A DNA stretch of 64,000 nucleotides from Hyphomicrobiales bacterium (GTDB lineage: Bacteria > Pseudomonadota > Alphaproteobacteria > Rhizobiales > Rhizobiaceae): contig UCAG01000013.1 in NCBI GenBank assembly GCA_900470285.1, positions 26,537-90,536 on the forward strand, in the 5' to 3' direction. The notes under the pieces were generated by a model, which worked only from the letters and a program-made list of their open reading frames with translations, had not been told where the DNA came from and did not search any database. This document shows positions 46,845 to 56,546 of the stretch, one piece after another. Within the stretch, counting starts at the first letter, position 1, and every line of letters starts with the position of its first letter. The position numbers were made by a program, and so were the translations under genes.

Positions 46845-48167
46845 TTGCAGATGGATCGCATCTCCGGCATGAGCGATATAAGGGGGTTTCTTGCTGCAAC
46901 CTTGTTTATGGCGCAGTTCCTCTTCCTCTGGGTCACCGTTGAGCCTTTTCCTGCGGAAATTTCTTCAGCCGCAGAAAGCGGGTCAAATCTGCTTAACCAG
47001 CTTGCTGCCTTGCTGTTGTTTGGCAGCGCTGTTTGTTATCTTGCTTTCTCTCCGTCAAGAAAACTGGTGTTACAGCCGAGGCCGCTGATGATACTGTTGT
47101 TCATATGGCTGATAGTGGCGGCAATTTTCTCTGCAGAGAGAGTCGAATCCCTGAAGCAGGTTGTCCTCTCTGGCATATTGTTGCTCAACGCCTCGGTATT
47201 TTTATTGCTGCCACGCTCTGAAGAGCAGTTTGCAAGAATGATTATGGCGGGATTGTTTATCATGCTGGGCTTTGCCTATTTCGGCGTGATATTTAAACCG
47301 TTACAGGCCATACATCAGTTCAGTTCTGAACTGGGGGATGAGCAATTGGGGAATTGGCGCGGTCATTTTGCCCATAAAAATGTTGCTTCTGCCGCCATGC
47401 TGGTCAGTGGTTTTTTTGGTCTTTATCTTAAAGACAAGGGCTTTCGGCTGGCGGGTTGGCTGATCCTTTTTTTATCGGTGTTCTTTTTGCTGCACACCGG
47501 CGGTAAGACGTCGACAGCAATGTTCCCGATGATCCTGTTGATCGCCTATGTGTTTGAGAAGATGGGTTGGCTGCGCTTGCCAATTGCTGTTGGTGGCGTG
47601 TTGGTGATAAATTTTTTAACGGTTGGTGCTGCTCTGATACCGTCGGTTTATGAATTTATTACATCACTTGGAGTTGATGCCAGTTTTACAAACCGTTCGG
47701 ATATCTGGCGGCTGGCTGTAGGAGCAATCGCTGACAAGCCGTTTATAGGGCACGGTCTTCACGGGTATTGGCTGACGGATACACTGGTCAATAATGATAC
47801 GGTTGAGAACTGGTCTCCGCGCGCTTTTAATGGTCACAATGCATGGGTTGATACGCTTATTAATCTTGGTTTTGTTGGCTTTGTGCTTGTCTTCATCTGG
47901 ATTTTGGTGCTGCCCTTACTTTACATAAAGCGGATTTCTCAGCGAAATCTCTATACGCCTGTTGTGCGGCTTTATGTACGTATCTGGCTTTACGGTTTGT
48001 TTGCGAGTGCGCTTGAAAGTGTATTCTTTGAAACCGGCAGCTTGTTATGGTTCAGTATTATGATGGCTCTGTTCGGCTTGCGTTTGCAGGCATTGGCAGT
48101 GCCGGTTCCTTATGACAGGACACCGCAGTCTGCGTTCGCATCAGGCAGTATCGGAGTGAGACCGTGA
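46845..48167 (+). CDS. O-antigen ligase / Wzy-type polymerase family membrane protein
   Basis: 440 residues with about ten to twelve hydrophobic segments. A large periplasmic loop contains HNAWVDTLINLGFVGF, matching the Wzy_C pattern (H-N-x-W/Y). In this locus polymerisation of flipped repeat units is the most likely role; ligation to a lipid carrier is the alternative. An internal ATG at 46851 is another possible start. The stop overlaps the GTG start of the deacetylase gene. Confidence 0.82.
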   Translation: MQMDRISGMSDIRGFLAATLFMAQFLFLWVTVEPFPAEISSAAESGSNLLNQLAALLLFGSAVCYLAFSPSRKLVLQPRPLMILLFIWLIVAAIFSAERVESLKQVVLSGILLLNASVFLLLPRSEEQFARMIMAGLFIMLGFAYFGVIFKPLQAIHQFSSELGDEQLGNWRGHFAHKNVASAAMLVSGFFGLYLKDKGFRLAGWLILFLSVFFLLHTGGKTSTAMFPMILLIAYVFEKMGWLRLPIAVGGVLVINFLTVGAALIPSVYEFITSLGVDASFTNRSDIWRLAVGAIADKPFIGHGLHGYWLTDTLVNNDTVENWSPRAFNGHNAWVDTLINLGFVGFVLVFIWILVLPLLYIKRISQRNLYTPVVRLYVRIWLYGLFASALESVFFETGSLLWFSIMMALFGLRLQALAVPVPYDRTPQSAFASGSIGVRP

Positions 48168-48943
48168 AGCATAAAATCAAACACTGGCTCGGGCGTATTC
48201 AGGTGCATTTGATGCGCCGTCTCGCGCCGAAAACGATGCATGTTCTTCAGGATCAACCGGTCATCTCTTTCACATTTGATGATGTGCCGGATAGCGCTTT
48301 ATATAATGGCGCAGCTATTCTGGAAAAATATGGTCTGCGTGGCACATTTTATATCACGGGGAATATGTCAGGTACTACGGAACCTGACAGGCAGCTGATT
48401 AGTGAAAGTGGCATTCGGGCGCTTGCAGATCGTGGTCATGAAGTTGGATGCCACACATTTTCCCACCCGAATATTGCTGCATTGAGCGGAGCACAACTGC
48501 AGAACGAGATTGATAATAATCGCTCTTTTCTGGACAGGGTTTTAGGAAAACTCAGCAATGGCCATAGTGCAAAGCTTAATTTTGCCTATCCCTATAATGC
48601 GGTATCCTATTTTTCAATCCGCCGTCTGGCACGTAACTACCGTACCTGCCGTGCGGGTGAGGATCGCGTAAACAGGGGCGCAACAAACCCGCAAATGTTG
48701 TATGGCGTGGAAATAGGTCAGCCTGAAACAAAGGCCTTAGCGCGTACGCAAATGATTGATGCGGTGAAAGCGCAACCCGGCTGGCTGATTTTCTTTACGC
48801 ATGACATATCTGATACGCCGACCCCTTATGGCTGCACACCGGAGACTTTCGAGCGACTGGTACAATATGCAGTACAAAGTGGTTGTACCATCTTAACCGT
48901 TGATGAAGCATTGAATAATTATATGCCGCAGCAAGCGGCCTGA
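48164..48943 (+). CDS. Polysaccharide deacetylase (NodB-fold)
   Basis: 259 residues starting at GTG (48164), overlapping the upstream stop by four bases. It has the carbohydrate esterase 4 fold: TFDDVPDS at about 37-44 carries the metal and base aspartates, HTFSH at about 97-101 gives the two metal histidines, and LNFAYPYN is the later motif. There is no signal peptide, so it should work in the cytoplasm or at the inner membrane on lipid-linked sugar, removing N- or O-acetyl groups. Its stop TGA overlaps the next gene's ATG. Confidence 0.85.
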   Translation: MKHKIKHWLGRIQVHLMRRLAPKTMHVLQDQPVISFTFDDVPDSALYNGAAILEKYGLRGTFYITGNMSGTTEPDRQLISESGIRALADRGHEVGCHTFSHPNIAALSGAQLQNEIDNNRSFLDRVLGKLSNGHSAKLNFAYPYNAVSYFSIRRLARNYRTCRAGEDRVNRGATNPQMLYGVEIGQPETKALARTQMIDAVKAQPGWLIFFTHDISDTPTPYGCTPETFERLVQYAVQSGCTILTVDEALNNYMPQQAA

Positions 48944-50238
48944 TGCCGGAAAATTTCGGCCTGTATTATCCTTTTGCCGGTATGGGGAATTTCATGATCT
49001 CTGATGTGAAGCAGATGCGTTTGCTTGCCATTAATAATTATTTTTACCGGCGTGGCGGGGCGGAAGCGATCTTTCTCGATCATATGAGCCTGTTTGAGGA
49101 TATCGGCTGGGATGCTGTGCCTTTTGCCATGCAGCATCCGGAAAACCTGCCGTCAGACTGGTCGCGCTATTTTGTGTCTGAAATTGAATATGGCCGTGAA
49201 AGCTCTGCGCTGACCAAGGTTAAGCAGGCTGCCAAGATCATTTATTCCCGCGAGGCGCAGCAAAATCTGAGTGCATTGCTTGAGGCGGCAAAGCCGGACA
49301 TTGCTCATGCACATAATGTCTATCATCATTTGTCGCCGTCAATATTTGCGACGCTGAAGCAGCATAATATTCCGGTTGTAATGACAGTACATGATCTGAA
49401 ACTAGCCTGTCCCGCTTATAAAATGCTGGTTGACGGTCATGTTTGTGAACAGTGCAAGGGTGGCCGGATTTATAATGTTGTTGCCAATCGCTGCATTAAA
49501 GGGTCGGTTTCGCTCAGCGGACTGGTTTTTGTCGAAACTGCCGTTCACCGGATGCTCGGCCTTTACCGCAATAAAGTTGATCGTTTCGTTGTGCCGAGCC
49601 GTTTCTACCGTGAGAAGCTGATTGAATGGGGCTGGCCTCAGGAGCAGCTGGTTTATATTCCGAATTTTGTTGAGACTGATCATCTGAAGCCGGTTTATGA
49701 AGCGCAGGATTATCTGCTGTTTGCCGGTCGCTTAGCGCCGGAAAAAGGTCTCAAAACGCTGATCCGTGCCGCAGCGCAATCCGGTGTGCGGCTCGTGGTG
49801 GCAGGGACAGGCCCTGATGAGGCAGAATTAAAAGCGCTGGCAGCGGAGCTCAACGCACCAGTGACTTTTGCCGGTTATGTGACCGGCGAAAAGCTGCATC
49901 GTCTGATCGGTGAGGCAAGGGCGCTGGTTCTGCCGTCAGAATGGTATGAAAATGCACCGGTCAGCATTCTGGAGGCCTATGCGCTGGGCACACCGGTGAT
50001 CGGTGCGCGTATCGGCGGTATTCCGGAGATGATCCGCGAAGGCGAAACCGGACTGACTGCTGAGGCCGGTAATGCTGATGATCTGGCAGCACAACTAAGC
50101 CATATGGCTGCTATGCCGCTTGCGGAGCGTAACCGGATGGGGCTGGCCGGGCGTGAATGGATTTTGAATGAATTCTCGGCTGAAGCCTATCGTAATCGTA
50201 TGCTCGCTCTTTACGCTGATCTGGGAGTACGCGCATGA
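48943..50238 (+). CDS. GT4-family glycosyltransferase
   Basis: 431 residues with the GT-B fold. The N-terminal acceptor domain has NNYFYRRGGAEAIFLDHM. The C-terminal GT4 domain has LLFAGRLAPEKGLKTLI and the E-x7-E motif in SEWYENAPVSILEAYALGTPVIG. It is a retaining enzyme. A cysteine-rich insert (CPAYKMLVDGHVCEQCKGGRIYN) is common to a subset of these enzymes. Internal ATGs near 49000-49015 are alternative starts. Coupled to genes on both sides by overlapping start and stop codons. Confidence 0.88.
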   Translation: MPENFGLYYPFAGMGNFMISDVKQMRLLAINNYFYRRGGAEAIFLDHMSLFEDIGWDAVPFAMQHPENLPSDWSRYFVSEIEYGRESSALTKVKQAAKIIYSREAQQNLSALLEAAKPDIAHAHNVYHHLSPSIFATLKQHNIPVVMTVHDLKLACPAYKMLVDGHVCEQCKGGRIYNVVANRCIKGSVSLSGLVFVETAVHRMLGLYRNKVDRFVVPSRFYREKLIEWGWPQEQLVYIPNFVETDHLKPVYEAQDYLLFAGRLAPEKGLKTLIRAAAQSGVRLVVAGTGPDEAELKALAAELNAPVTFAGYVTGEKLHRLIGEARALVLPSEWYENAPVSILEAYALGTPVIGARIGGIPEMIREGETGLTAEAGNADDLAAQLSHMAAMPLAERNRMGLAGREWILNEFSAEAYRNRMLALYADLGVRA

Positions 50239-51362
50239 GTAAGCGCCCCAAAGTGATGATGCTCGGTTTGCGTGGTGTGCCGCAAGTGCAGGGCGGCGTG
50301 GAGAAGCATGTTGAAGAGCTTGCCCGCGTTTTTGTTGAAAAAGGCTGGGATGTCGAAGTGCTGGGACGCAAACCCTATCTGACCCAGAAAAAGCCTTATC
50401 AGTGGGAGGGCGTGCAGGTTACGCCGCTCTGGGCACCGCTTTCCACGAAATTTGAAGCGATCGCCCATACATTTCTCGGTGTGCTCGTGGCGGCAGTGCG
50501 CCGTCCTGATGTCCTACATATTCATGCGATAGGCCCCGCTTTGCTGACGCCGCTGGCGCGGCTGCTCGGGCTTAAAACCGTCGTCACCCATCATGGTTTT
50601 GATTATAACCGCGATAAATGGGGCGGGCTTGCCCGTAAAATGCTCAAAACCGGCGAATGGGCAGGGATGCGTTTTGCCAGTCAGCGGATAGCCGTTTCCC
50701 GTCATATTGCTGAGGCTATGGCAGAACGCTATCAGGTCTCCGCACAATTTATTCCCAATGGTGTGACCTTACGGGAAGCCGGTGGTGCAAGCGCTGTGTT
50801 GCAGACATTTGCACTGGAGCAGAAGAAATATGTGGTGATGGTTGCCCGTATCGTGCCAGAAAAGAACCAGCATGATTTGATTGCCGCTTTTGCTGCCATG
50901 CAGGCTGCGGGTTATCACACGGATAAGAAACTGGCGATTGTCGGTGCTGCCGATCATCAGTCACCCTATGTCGATCAGGTGAAAGCCTTGGCCGCCAAAA
51001 CGCCGAATGTCGTGCTCACCGGCATGCAGCGCGGTGATGATCTGACAGCGCTTTACAGCAATGCAGCTTTGTTCGTGCTGCCGTCCAGTCATGAAGGTAT
51101 GCCAATCGCGATGATGGAGGCGATGGGCTACGGATTGCCGGTTCTTGCCAGTGATATTACCGCCAATCTTGAGGTCGGCTTACCGGAGGCGGATTATTTC
51201 CCTCTCGGAGATACGCAGGCCTTGGCAAAGCAAATGGCTGAAAAACTGGATCACCCTTTCAGTGCAGAGCAGGCGGCTGAGCAGGGTGCGGAAATTGCAA
51301 AAAACTATAGCTGGTCAGGAATCGCAGATCAGACTTTGGCGGTTTATCAGCGCCTGCTTTGA
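50235..51362 (+). CDS. GT4-family glycosyltransferase
   Basis: 375 residues, GT-B fold. The N-terminal GLRGVPQVQGGVEKHVEEL loop binds the acceptor or phosphate. YVVMVARIVPEKNQHDLI marks the donor domain, and SSHEGMPIAMMEAMGYGLPV the E-x7-E motif. The ATG overlaps the stop of the preceding GT4 gene. Last gene of the operon; a strong terminator follows about 110 bases later. Confidence 0.9.
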   Translation: MSKRPKVMMLGLRGVPQVQGGVEKHVEELARVFVEKGWDVEVLGRKPYLTQKKPYQWEGVQVTPLWAPLSTKFEAIAHTFLGVLVAAVRRPDVLHIHAIGPALLTPLARLLGLKTVVTHHGFDYNRDKWGGLARKMLKTGEWAGMRFASQRIAVSRHIAEAMAERYQVSAQFIPNGVTLREAGGASAVLQTFALEQKKYVVMVARIVPEKNQHDLIAAFAAMQAAGYHTDKKLAIVGAADHQSPYVDQVKALAAKTPNVVLTGMQRGDDLTALYSNAALFVLPSSHEGMPIAMMEAMGYGLPVLASDITANLEVGLPEADYFPLGDTQALAKQMAEKLDHPFSAEQAAEQGAEIAKNYSWSGIADQTLAVYQRLL

Positions 51363-51474
51363 GTTTTGTGCGTTGGGAGGTGCAAAAAGCAGTGCATTTC
51401 CTGCCATGCCTTTGCAGTATATACGGATGAATTAATGCCGCTTGTGCATGATGCACCGGATATCAGGACAATAA

Positions 51475-51498
51475 AAAAGGCGCTGAGAAGCGCCTTTT
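51475..51498. terminator. Bidirectional intrinsic terminator
   Basis: AAAAGGCGCT and AGCGCCTTTT flank a four-base loop. It is usable for the polysaccharide operon on the plus strand and for gcrA on the minus strand. Confidence 0.85.
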
Positions 51499-51517
51499 GT
51501 TTGCATTGTTCGTCCGA

Positions 51518-52078
51518 TTAGCGGGCGCGGCGGCGCTCTGCAGTCGGCTGGAAAGCCAGCTTGGAATGATAGCTGCAATAAGGGCTGGATTCACCGGATT
51601 CATGACCGCAGAAGTGGAAATCTTCATGCAGCGGGTCACCGACCGGCCATTTGCATGTGCGTTCTGTCAGCTGCAACAGGGTCAGGTGACGGGAAATCGG
51701 CACAACGACATTTTCATTGTGACGGATAATCGGTTCCGCAACGGCATCAGCCAGAACTTCTGCCTGCAGTGCAGCGGCACCGGAGGTTTTCATCACTGTG
51801 GCACGCATCGTTGGCTGCGGTGCGCTTGCACCGCCGGATGACATGCTGCTGCTTGATGTTGTTGTCGGGCGTGGTGCAGCGACCGGAGCGGGGGCCGGTT
51901 TCTTGCTGCGTGGCGTGGCGGTTGTGGTTTTGCCGCGTCCAGATAGTTTAAGCCGGTGCACTTTCCCGATTACCGCATTACGGCTGACGCCGCCCAGCTG
52001 GGCTGCGATCTGGCTTGCACTCAGACCTTCACTCCACAATTTCTTGAGAAGCTCGACGCGTTCATCTGTCCAGTTCAT
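51518..52078 (-). CDS. gcrA: GcrA cell cycle regulator
   Basis: 186 residues. The N-terminal GcrA DNA-binding domain is unmistakable: MNWTDERVELLKKLW, GLSASQIAAQLGGVSRNAVI and GKVHRLKLSGR. A low-complexity Ala/Pro/Ser linker (about 55-105) precedes a conserved C-terminal part with CKWPVGDP and FCGHESGESSPYCSYH, which contacts RNA polymerase sigma. In Caulobacter GcrA activates genes at GANTC sites methylated by CcrM, tying transcription to replication. A GACTC (GANTC) lies about 150 bases upstream at 52226. Confidence 0.95.
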   Translation of the reverse strand: MNWTDERVELLKKLWSEGLSASQIAAQLGGVSRNAVIGKVHRLKLSGRGKTTTATPRSKKPAPAPVAAPRPTTTSSSSMSSGGASAPQPTMRATVMKTSGAAALQAEVLADAVAEPIIRHNENVVVPISRHLTLLQLTERTCKWPVGDPLHEDFHFCGHESGESSPYCSYHSKLAFQPTAERRRAR

Positions 52079-52505
52079 TGTGGCTCAGGCTCCGTTCTTT
52101 ATAATCTTTATAGCGTCCGGTTATCGTTTTGGCGGGCCCGTCCAAGCAGGCACCATATGTACCGGACAGCTGGCGCTGTCGCACTAAATCTAGTCTTACT
52201 TTAATATGAAACTACCTTAAGCAAGGACTCCGTGACAAGCGCGGCGCCCGGTGCTGAAATGGTTTTCCCCAACCTTGGAGATCAGCGGGCATTTAATAGA
52301 CCGGTTTTTTTTAAATACAAGGTTTTCGTGCAACACTTCGGAGTTTATTTCACAAGGGCAGGGCTAAAAATTGACAATTATGGTTGTACCGGTCTGTTGT
52401 TCAGGCCGGATCCCTTGTTGAGCCCCGTGGAAGAAAATTGCGCTACAGCGACATTTTGCACATTTTAAGGGGGCGGTTTTCACTCCGGGGAGCCGCGGTC
52501 TTTGA
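52079..52505. other. Intergenic region between gcrA and the argD leader
   Basis: About 430 bases. It contains the gcrA promoter region and one GANTC site (52226-52230). A TTGACA at 52376 has no good -10 partner. A 78-codon plus-strand open frame (52232-52468) lacks a ribosome-binding site and coding character. Nothing else was recognised. Confidence 0.4.
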
Positions 52506-52566
52506 TTGACATTTATATATTGGCGAACAATAGTGCATTGTCGAGCCGCCCTGAGGGCGGCTTTTT
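52506..52566 (+). promoter_or_regulatory. Promoter followed directly by a terminator-like hairpin in the argD leader
   Basis: TTGACA (52506-52511) and AATAGT (52529-52534) are 17 bases apart. Just after the expected start is AGCCGCCC/GGGCGGCT (52544-52551, 52555-52562) followed by TTTTT. Transcripts from this promoter would meet a terminator within about 30 bases, and argD begins at 52684. It may be an attenuator, or the hairpin may end a small RNA begun further upstream. GC-rich sequence at 52583-52630 could form an alternative structure. Confidence 0.45.
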
Positions 52567-52683
52567 GATTTCATCTGCGCGCAACAACCGCTTCTCGGGG
52601 GGAGTTTGAGAGAACTCACGGAGACCGGTGAAGAATGATGTTGATGCCCGCTTCAATTTAAAGGCTTTGGAGGCCTTATTGGC

Positions 52684-53877
52684 ATGACGACTGCGACTGT
52701 GCACCCGCTTTACGACACCTATAATCGTGCAGCGTTGCGCTTTGAGCGAGGGGAGGGCGTTTGGCTGATTACCGAGGGCGGCGAACGCTATCTCGATTTC
52801 GCAGCCGGCATTGCTGTAAATTCACTCGGACACAGCCATCCTCATCTGGTGAAGACACTTCAGGATCAGGCCGCCAAATTGTGGCACCTGTCCAATGTCT
52901 ATGAAGTGCCGGGTCAGGAGCGTCTTGGTCAGCGTCTCGTCGACAATACATTTGCTGATAAAGTCTTCTTCACCAATTCCGGTGCCGAAGCTCTGGAATG
53001 CGCGATTAAAACCGCGCGCCGCTATCATTTTGCCAATGGTCAGCCTGAGCGTTACCGCATCGTTACTTTTGAAGGTGCTTTCCACGGCCGTACACTGGCA
53101 ACCATCGCAGCCGGCGGTCAGGCCAAATATCTGGAAGGTTTCGGCCCGAAGGTTGATGGTTTTGATCAGGTGCCGTTCGGTGATGAAGCTGCCCTGCGCG
53201 CTGCTATTACACCGGAAACCGCGGCTATCCTTCTGGAACCGGTACAGGGCGAGGGCGGTCTTCGCTCCTTCTCAAATGAATTTCTGCGTCTGATCCGTCA
53301 GATCTGCGATGAAAACGGCCTGTTGCTGATTTTGGATGAAGTGCAGACCGGCGTTGGCCGTACCGGCAAATTCTATGCCTATGAATGGGCAGGTATTGAG
53401 CCTGATCTGCTGGCAACTGCCAAAGGTATCGGTGGCGGTTTCCCTATGGGTGCCTGCCTGGCGACTGCTGAAGCAGCCAAAGGTATGGTCGCAGGCGTGC
53501 ATGGCACCACCTATGGCGGCAATCCGCTGGCTATGGCCGTCGGTGAGGCTGTACTGGATGTGATGCTGGCCGATGGTTTCTTTGATCATGTTAATGAAAT
53601 GGCATCGCAGTTCCGTCAGGGGATGGCGTCGATCATCGACCGTTATCCGGATGTATTTACTGACGTGCGTGGTAAAGGCCTGATGATCGGCCTCAAATGC
53701 GCCGTACCAAATACAGATGTGATTACCGGATTGCGCGCAGAACATATGCTCAGTGTTGGCGCTGGTGACAATGTTGTGCGTCTGTTGCCACCGCTGACAG
53801 TGACAGCAGATGATATGCGTGAAGCCCTGAACCGGATTGAAAAGGTTGCAGCCAAGCTTTCCAAAGCTCCTGCATAA
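52684..53877 (+). CDS. argD: Acetylornithine aminotransferase
   Basis: 397 residues of PLP-dependent class III aminotransferases. The active-site lysine is in [13 protein letters not shown]. The cofactor-binding loop is [19 protein letters not shown], and [15 protein letters not shown] carries the PLP-contacting aspartate. It converts N-acetylglutamate semialdehyde to N-acetylornithine in arginine synthesis. It is followed 12 bases later by argF and then hslO, the common alphaproteobacterial order. The leader has an attenuator-like hairpin. Confidence 0.95.
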   Translation: MTTATVHPLYDTYNRAALRFERGEGVWLITEGGERYLDFAAGIAVNSLGHSHPHLVKTLQDQAAKLWHLSNVYEVPGQERLGQRLVDNTFADKVFFTNSGAEALECAIKTARRYHFANGQPERYRIVTFEGAFHGRTLATIAAGGQAKYLEGFGPKVDGFDQVPFGDEAALRAAITPETAAILLEPVQGEGGLRSFSNEFLRLIRQICDENGLLLILDEVQTGVGRTGKFYAYEWAGIEPDLLATAKGIGGGFPMGACLATAEAAKGMVAGVHGTTYGGNPLAMAVGEAVLDVMLADGFFDHVNEMASQFRQGMASIIDRYPDVFTDVRGKGLMIGLKCAVPNTDVITGLRAEHMLSVGAGDNVVRLLPPLTVTADDMREALNRIEKVAAKLSKAPA

Positions 53878-53889
53878 CGGTGACTGATA

Positions 53890-54816
53890 ATGGCAAATGA
53901 TAAGACTTTAAAGCATTTTACCGATCTCTCTGCAGTCAGCCCGCAGGACCTGCGCTTCATCCTCGATGAAGCACGTGCCCGCAAAGAACGATTAAAGGCC
54001 GGTGAGCGCGATAAGCCGCTTGACGGAAAAGTTCTGGCTATGATTTTTGAAAAGCCGTCAACGCGAACCCGCGTCTCTTTTGATGTGGGTATGCGCCAAC
54101 TCGGCGGCGAAACAATCATGCTGACCGGTTCGGAAATGCAGCTTGGCCGCAGTGAAACCATTGCGGACACAGCTAAAGTTTTGTCACGCTTTGTCGATGC
54201 CATTATGATCCGTACAACCTCTCATGATCGCATGCTCGAACTTGCCGAGCATGCGACCGTGCCGGTTATCAATGCGCTGACCGATGATACTCATCCGTGT
54301 CAGATCATGGCCGATATTCTGACCTTTGAAGAACATCGTGGGCCGATCAAAGGCCGCACGGTGACATGGAGCGGAGACGGCAATAATGTGTTGCATTCTT
54401 TCATTGAAGCTGCGGCACAGTTTGATTTTCGTCTGAATATTGCCACACCTTCGGGCAGTGAGCCGCTGCCGCGTTTCGTTGATTGGGCAAACAGACAAGG
54501 CGCTAAAATTTTCTCGACCACCAGTGCCGAAAAGGCTGTGGCCGGTTCTGATTGCATCGTGACCGATACATGGGTGTCGATGGGGCAGGAAGATAATGCG
54601 CGCGGCAATAATGTATTTATGCCGTATCAGGTGAATGCGGATTTGATGGCGAAAGCCAATAAAGATGCGCTGTTCATGCACTGTCTGCCGGCACATCGCG
54701 GCGAGGAAGTGACGGATGAGGTGATCGACGGTCCGCAATCCGTGGTCTTTGATGAGGCGGAAAACCGTATGCATGCGCAAAAAGCGATTTTGACCTGGTG
54801 TCTTGAAGGACGCTGA
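53890..54816 (+). CDS. argF: Ornithine carbamoyltransferase
   Basis: 308 residues. The carbamoyl-phosphate motif [13 protein letters not shown] (about 53-65), the [11 protein letters not shown] region (DxxxxxxQ) and [11 protein letters not shown] at the C terminus are all intact. It makes citrulline from ornithine and carbamoyl phosphate. It is in one operon with argD. A hairpin follows at 54880. Confidence 0.95.
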   Translation: MANDKTLKHFTDLSAVSPQDLRFILDEARARKERLKAGERDKPLDGKVLAMIFEKPSTRTRVSFDVGMRQLGGETIMLTGSEMQLGRSETIADTAKVLSRFVDAIMIRTTSHDRMLELAEHATVPVINALTDDTHPCQIMADILTFEEHRGPIKGRTVTWSGDGNNVLHSFIEAAAQFDFRLNIATPSGSEPLPRFVDWANRQGAKIFSTTSAEKAVAGSDCIVTDTWVSMGQEDNARGNNVFMPYQVNADLMAKANKDALFMHCLPAHRGEEVTDEVIDGPQSVVFDEAENRMHAQKAILTWCLEGR

Positions 54817-54879
54817 TCGCTTCTTATCTATAGGATAACGTATGGATCGGCTGCCCTGATCCTGATTTGAAGATTGAAC

Positions 54880-54915
54880 CACGGCTTGCAGGTCGTATAA
54901 CGCCTGCGAGCCGTG
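54880..54915 (+). terminator. Hairpin after argF, possible terminator
   Basis: CACGGCTTGCAGG (54880-54892) pairs with 54903-54915 apart from one mismatch. Only a short T-rich run (TGTTATTT) follows, so read-through into hslO is likely. Confidence 0.45.
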
Positions 54916-54984
54916 TGTTATTTATGGCGCAGTGATGCAGCCCCAGTGGCAGTACCCGAGGCAGCCAATGAAAAGAGACAAGTG

Positions 54985-56010
54985 ATGAATAACCAGACCA
55001 GTACAGACCAGATGATGATTGATAGCCCGATGCCAGACCATGTTACCCTGTCCGGTGATGATGTTGTTGTGCCTTTTCAGGTTGAAGGTCTGGATGTGCG
55101 CGGCCGTACAGTGCAGCTCGGCGCGGCGCTGGATGCTATTCTGAAACGCCATAATTATCCGGAAGTCGTGTCCCGCCTGTTGGGCGAAGCCGCAGTTCTG
55201 ACTGTGCTTCTTGGCACATCGCTGAAATTTGAAGGCAAATTCATTTTCCAGACCCGCTCGGATGGTCCGGTGGATATGCTGGTGGTGGATTTCCGCACGC
55301 CGGATGCAATCCGCGCCTATGCCCGTTTTGATGAAGAGCGTGTGGCAGAGTTTGTGGCTGCCGGTAAAACCAAGCCGGAAGAACTGCTGGGCAAGGGTAC
55401 GCTGGCGCTGACCGTCGATCAGGGTGAGTTCACCCAGCGCTATCAGGGTATTGTTGCACTGGACGGCTCGTCGCTGGAAGATATCGCACGCAATTACTTC
55501 ATGCAGTCTGAGCAGATTGCAACTGAAGTACAGCTGGCTGTTGCCAAGCTTTTCGAGCGCGGTGCCGATGGCAAAGCGATCGAACAATGGCGTGCCGGAG
55601 GTCTGATGGTGCAGTTTCTGCCGCAGTCCGAATTGCGTGCGCGTCATCGTGATCTGCATGGCGGTGATAATCCGAATGGGACTGAGGCTGAGCAGGCTCC
55701 GGTTGAGGATGAATGGCAGGAAGCCCGCTCACTGGTTGCGACCATTGAGGATTCCGAGCTGACTGACCCGCAGGTGCCGTCTGAACGTCTGCTTTATCGC
55801 TTGTTCCATGAGCGCGGCGTGCGCGTTTATGAGGGCACGAAAGTTGTCGATCATTGTGCCTGTTCGCGGGATAAGATTTTCGGTGTGCTCAAAGGCTTTT
55901 CGGCTGAAGAAATCGAACACAGCACTGAGAATGGTAAAATCTCGGTGACCTGTGAGTTCTGCTCCAGTCGCTATGATTTTGACCCGTCGGAAATTAACGT
56001 AACACAATGA
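54985..56010 (+). CDS. hslO: Redox-regulated chaperone Hsp33
   Basis: About 341 residues from the ATG at 54985; the open frame goes back to 54913 but the first 24 residues do not match the family. The redox zinc switch is complete, with CAC in DHCACSRDK and CEFC near the C terminus (the CxC...CxxC pattern). Oxidation of these cysteines turns the protein into a holdase for unfolded proteins. It follows argD-argF as in many alphaproteobacteria and overlaps the next gene by four bases. Confidence 0.94.
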   Translation: MNNQTSTDQMMIDSPMPDHVTLSGDDVVVPFQVEGLDVRGRTVQLGAALDAILKRHNYPEVVSRLLGEAAVLTVLLGTSLKFEGKFIFQTRSDGPVDMLVVDFRTPDAIRAYARFDEERVAEFVAAGKTKPEELLGKGTLALTVDQGEFTQRYQGIVALDGSSLEDIARNYFMQSEQIATEVQLAVAKLFERGADGKAIEQWRAGGLMVQFLPQSELRARHRDLHGGDNPNGTEAEQAPVEDEWQEARSLVATIEDSELTDPQVPSERLLYRLFHERGVRVYEGTKVVDHCACSRDKIFGVLKGFSAEEIEHSTENGKISVTCEFCSSRYDFDPSEINVTQ

Positions 56011-56546
56011 GTGCGAAGCATGACAAAAGTGCCTGCCTGATACGGCAGGCACTGCCATCTGACGCAGCGGTGCTGCCGGAGATTGAACGTTCGGCAGTGA
56101 AGACTTTTGCAGCTGATCCGTCTTTGCATTTCATTCTCGATATGCCGGTTATGTCTGCTGAGCAGCATCTGGATTTTATGCAAAAAGGTCATGTGCTGGT
56201 TGCAGAATGCGACACTGTGCTTGGCGGCTTTCTGGTGGCGGAAGCCATGCCGGATGAAAAGCGTCTGCATGTATGGGAGCTATCTGTGCATCAGGATTTC
56301 CAGCGGCGCGGGTTTGGCCGTAAATTGCTGGATGCAGCGGCTGACATTGCTAAAGCGCAGGGATGCTCAAGCCTCAGCCTGACGACATTTGGCGATGTGC
56401 CGTGGAACCGGCCTTTTTATGAAAGCTGTGGCTATCAGGTATTGCCGGTATCGGAATATAATGCGCGTTTCCGTTCCATTGCTGAACTGGAAGAGTCCAT
56501 CGGCCTGCCGGTTGAGCGCCGTGTGGCGATGATTAAAGCTATTTAG
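56007..56546 (+). CDS. GNAT-family N-acetyltransferase
   Basis: 179 residues with the acetyl-CoA-binding pattern VWELSVHQDFQRRGFGRKLLDAAADIA (Q/RxxGxG/A) at about 89-115 and a late SLTTFGDVPWNRPFYESCGY motif. The ATG overlaps the hslO stop. The substrate is unknown; small-molecule or protein acetylation are both possible. It is convergent with apaG. Confidence 0.85.
   Translation: MSAKHDKSACLIRQALPSDAAVLPEIERSAVKTFAADPSLHFILDMPVMSAEQHLDFMQKGHVLVAECDTVLGGFLVAEAMPDEKRLHVWELSVHQDFQRRGFGRKLLDAAADIAKAQGCSSLSLTTFGDVPWNRPFYESCGYQVLPVSEYNARFRSIAELEESIGLPVERRVAMIKAI

Noticed and set aside
52232..52468. 78-codon open frame between gcrA and argD
   Set aside because: No ribosome-binding site, no domain, and the region looks regulatory.
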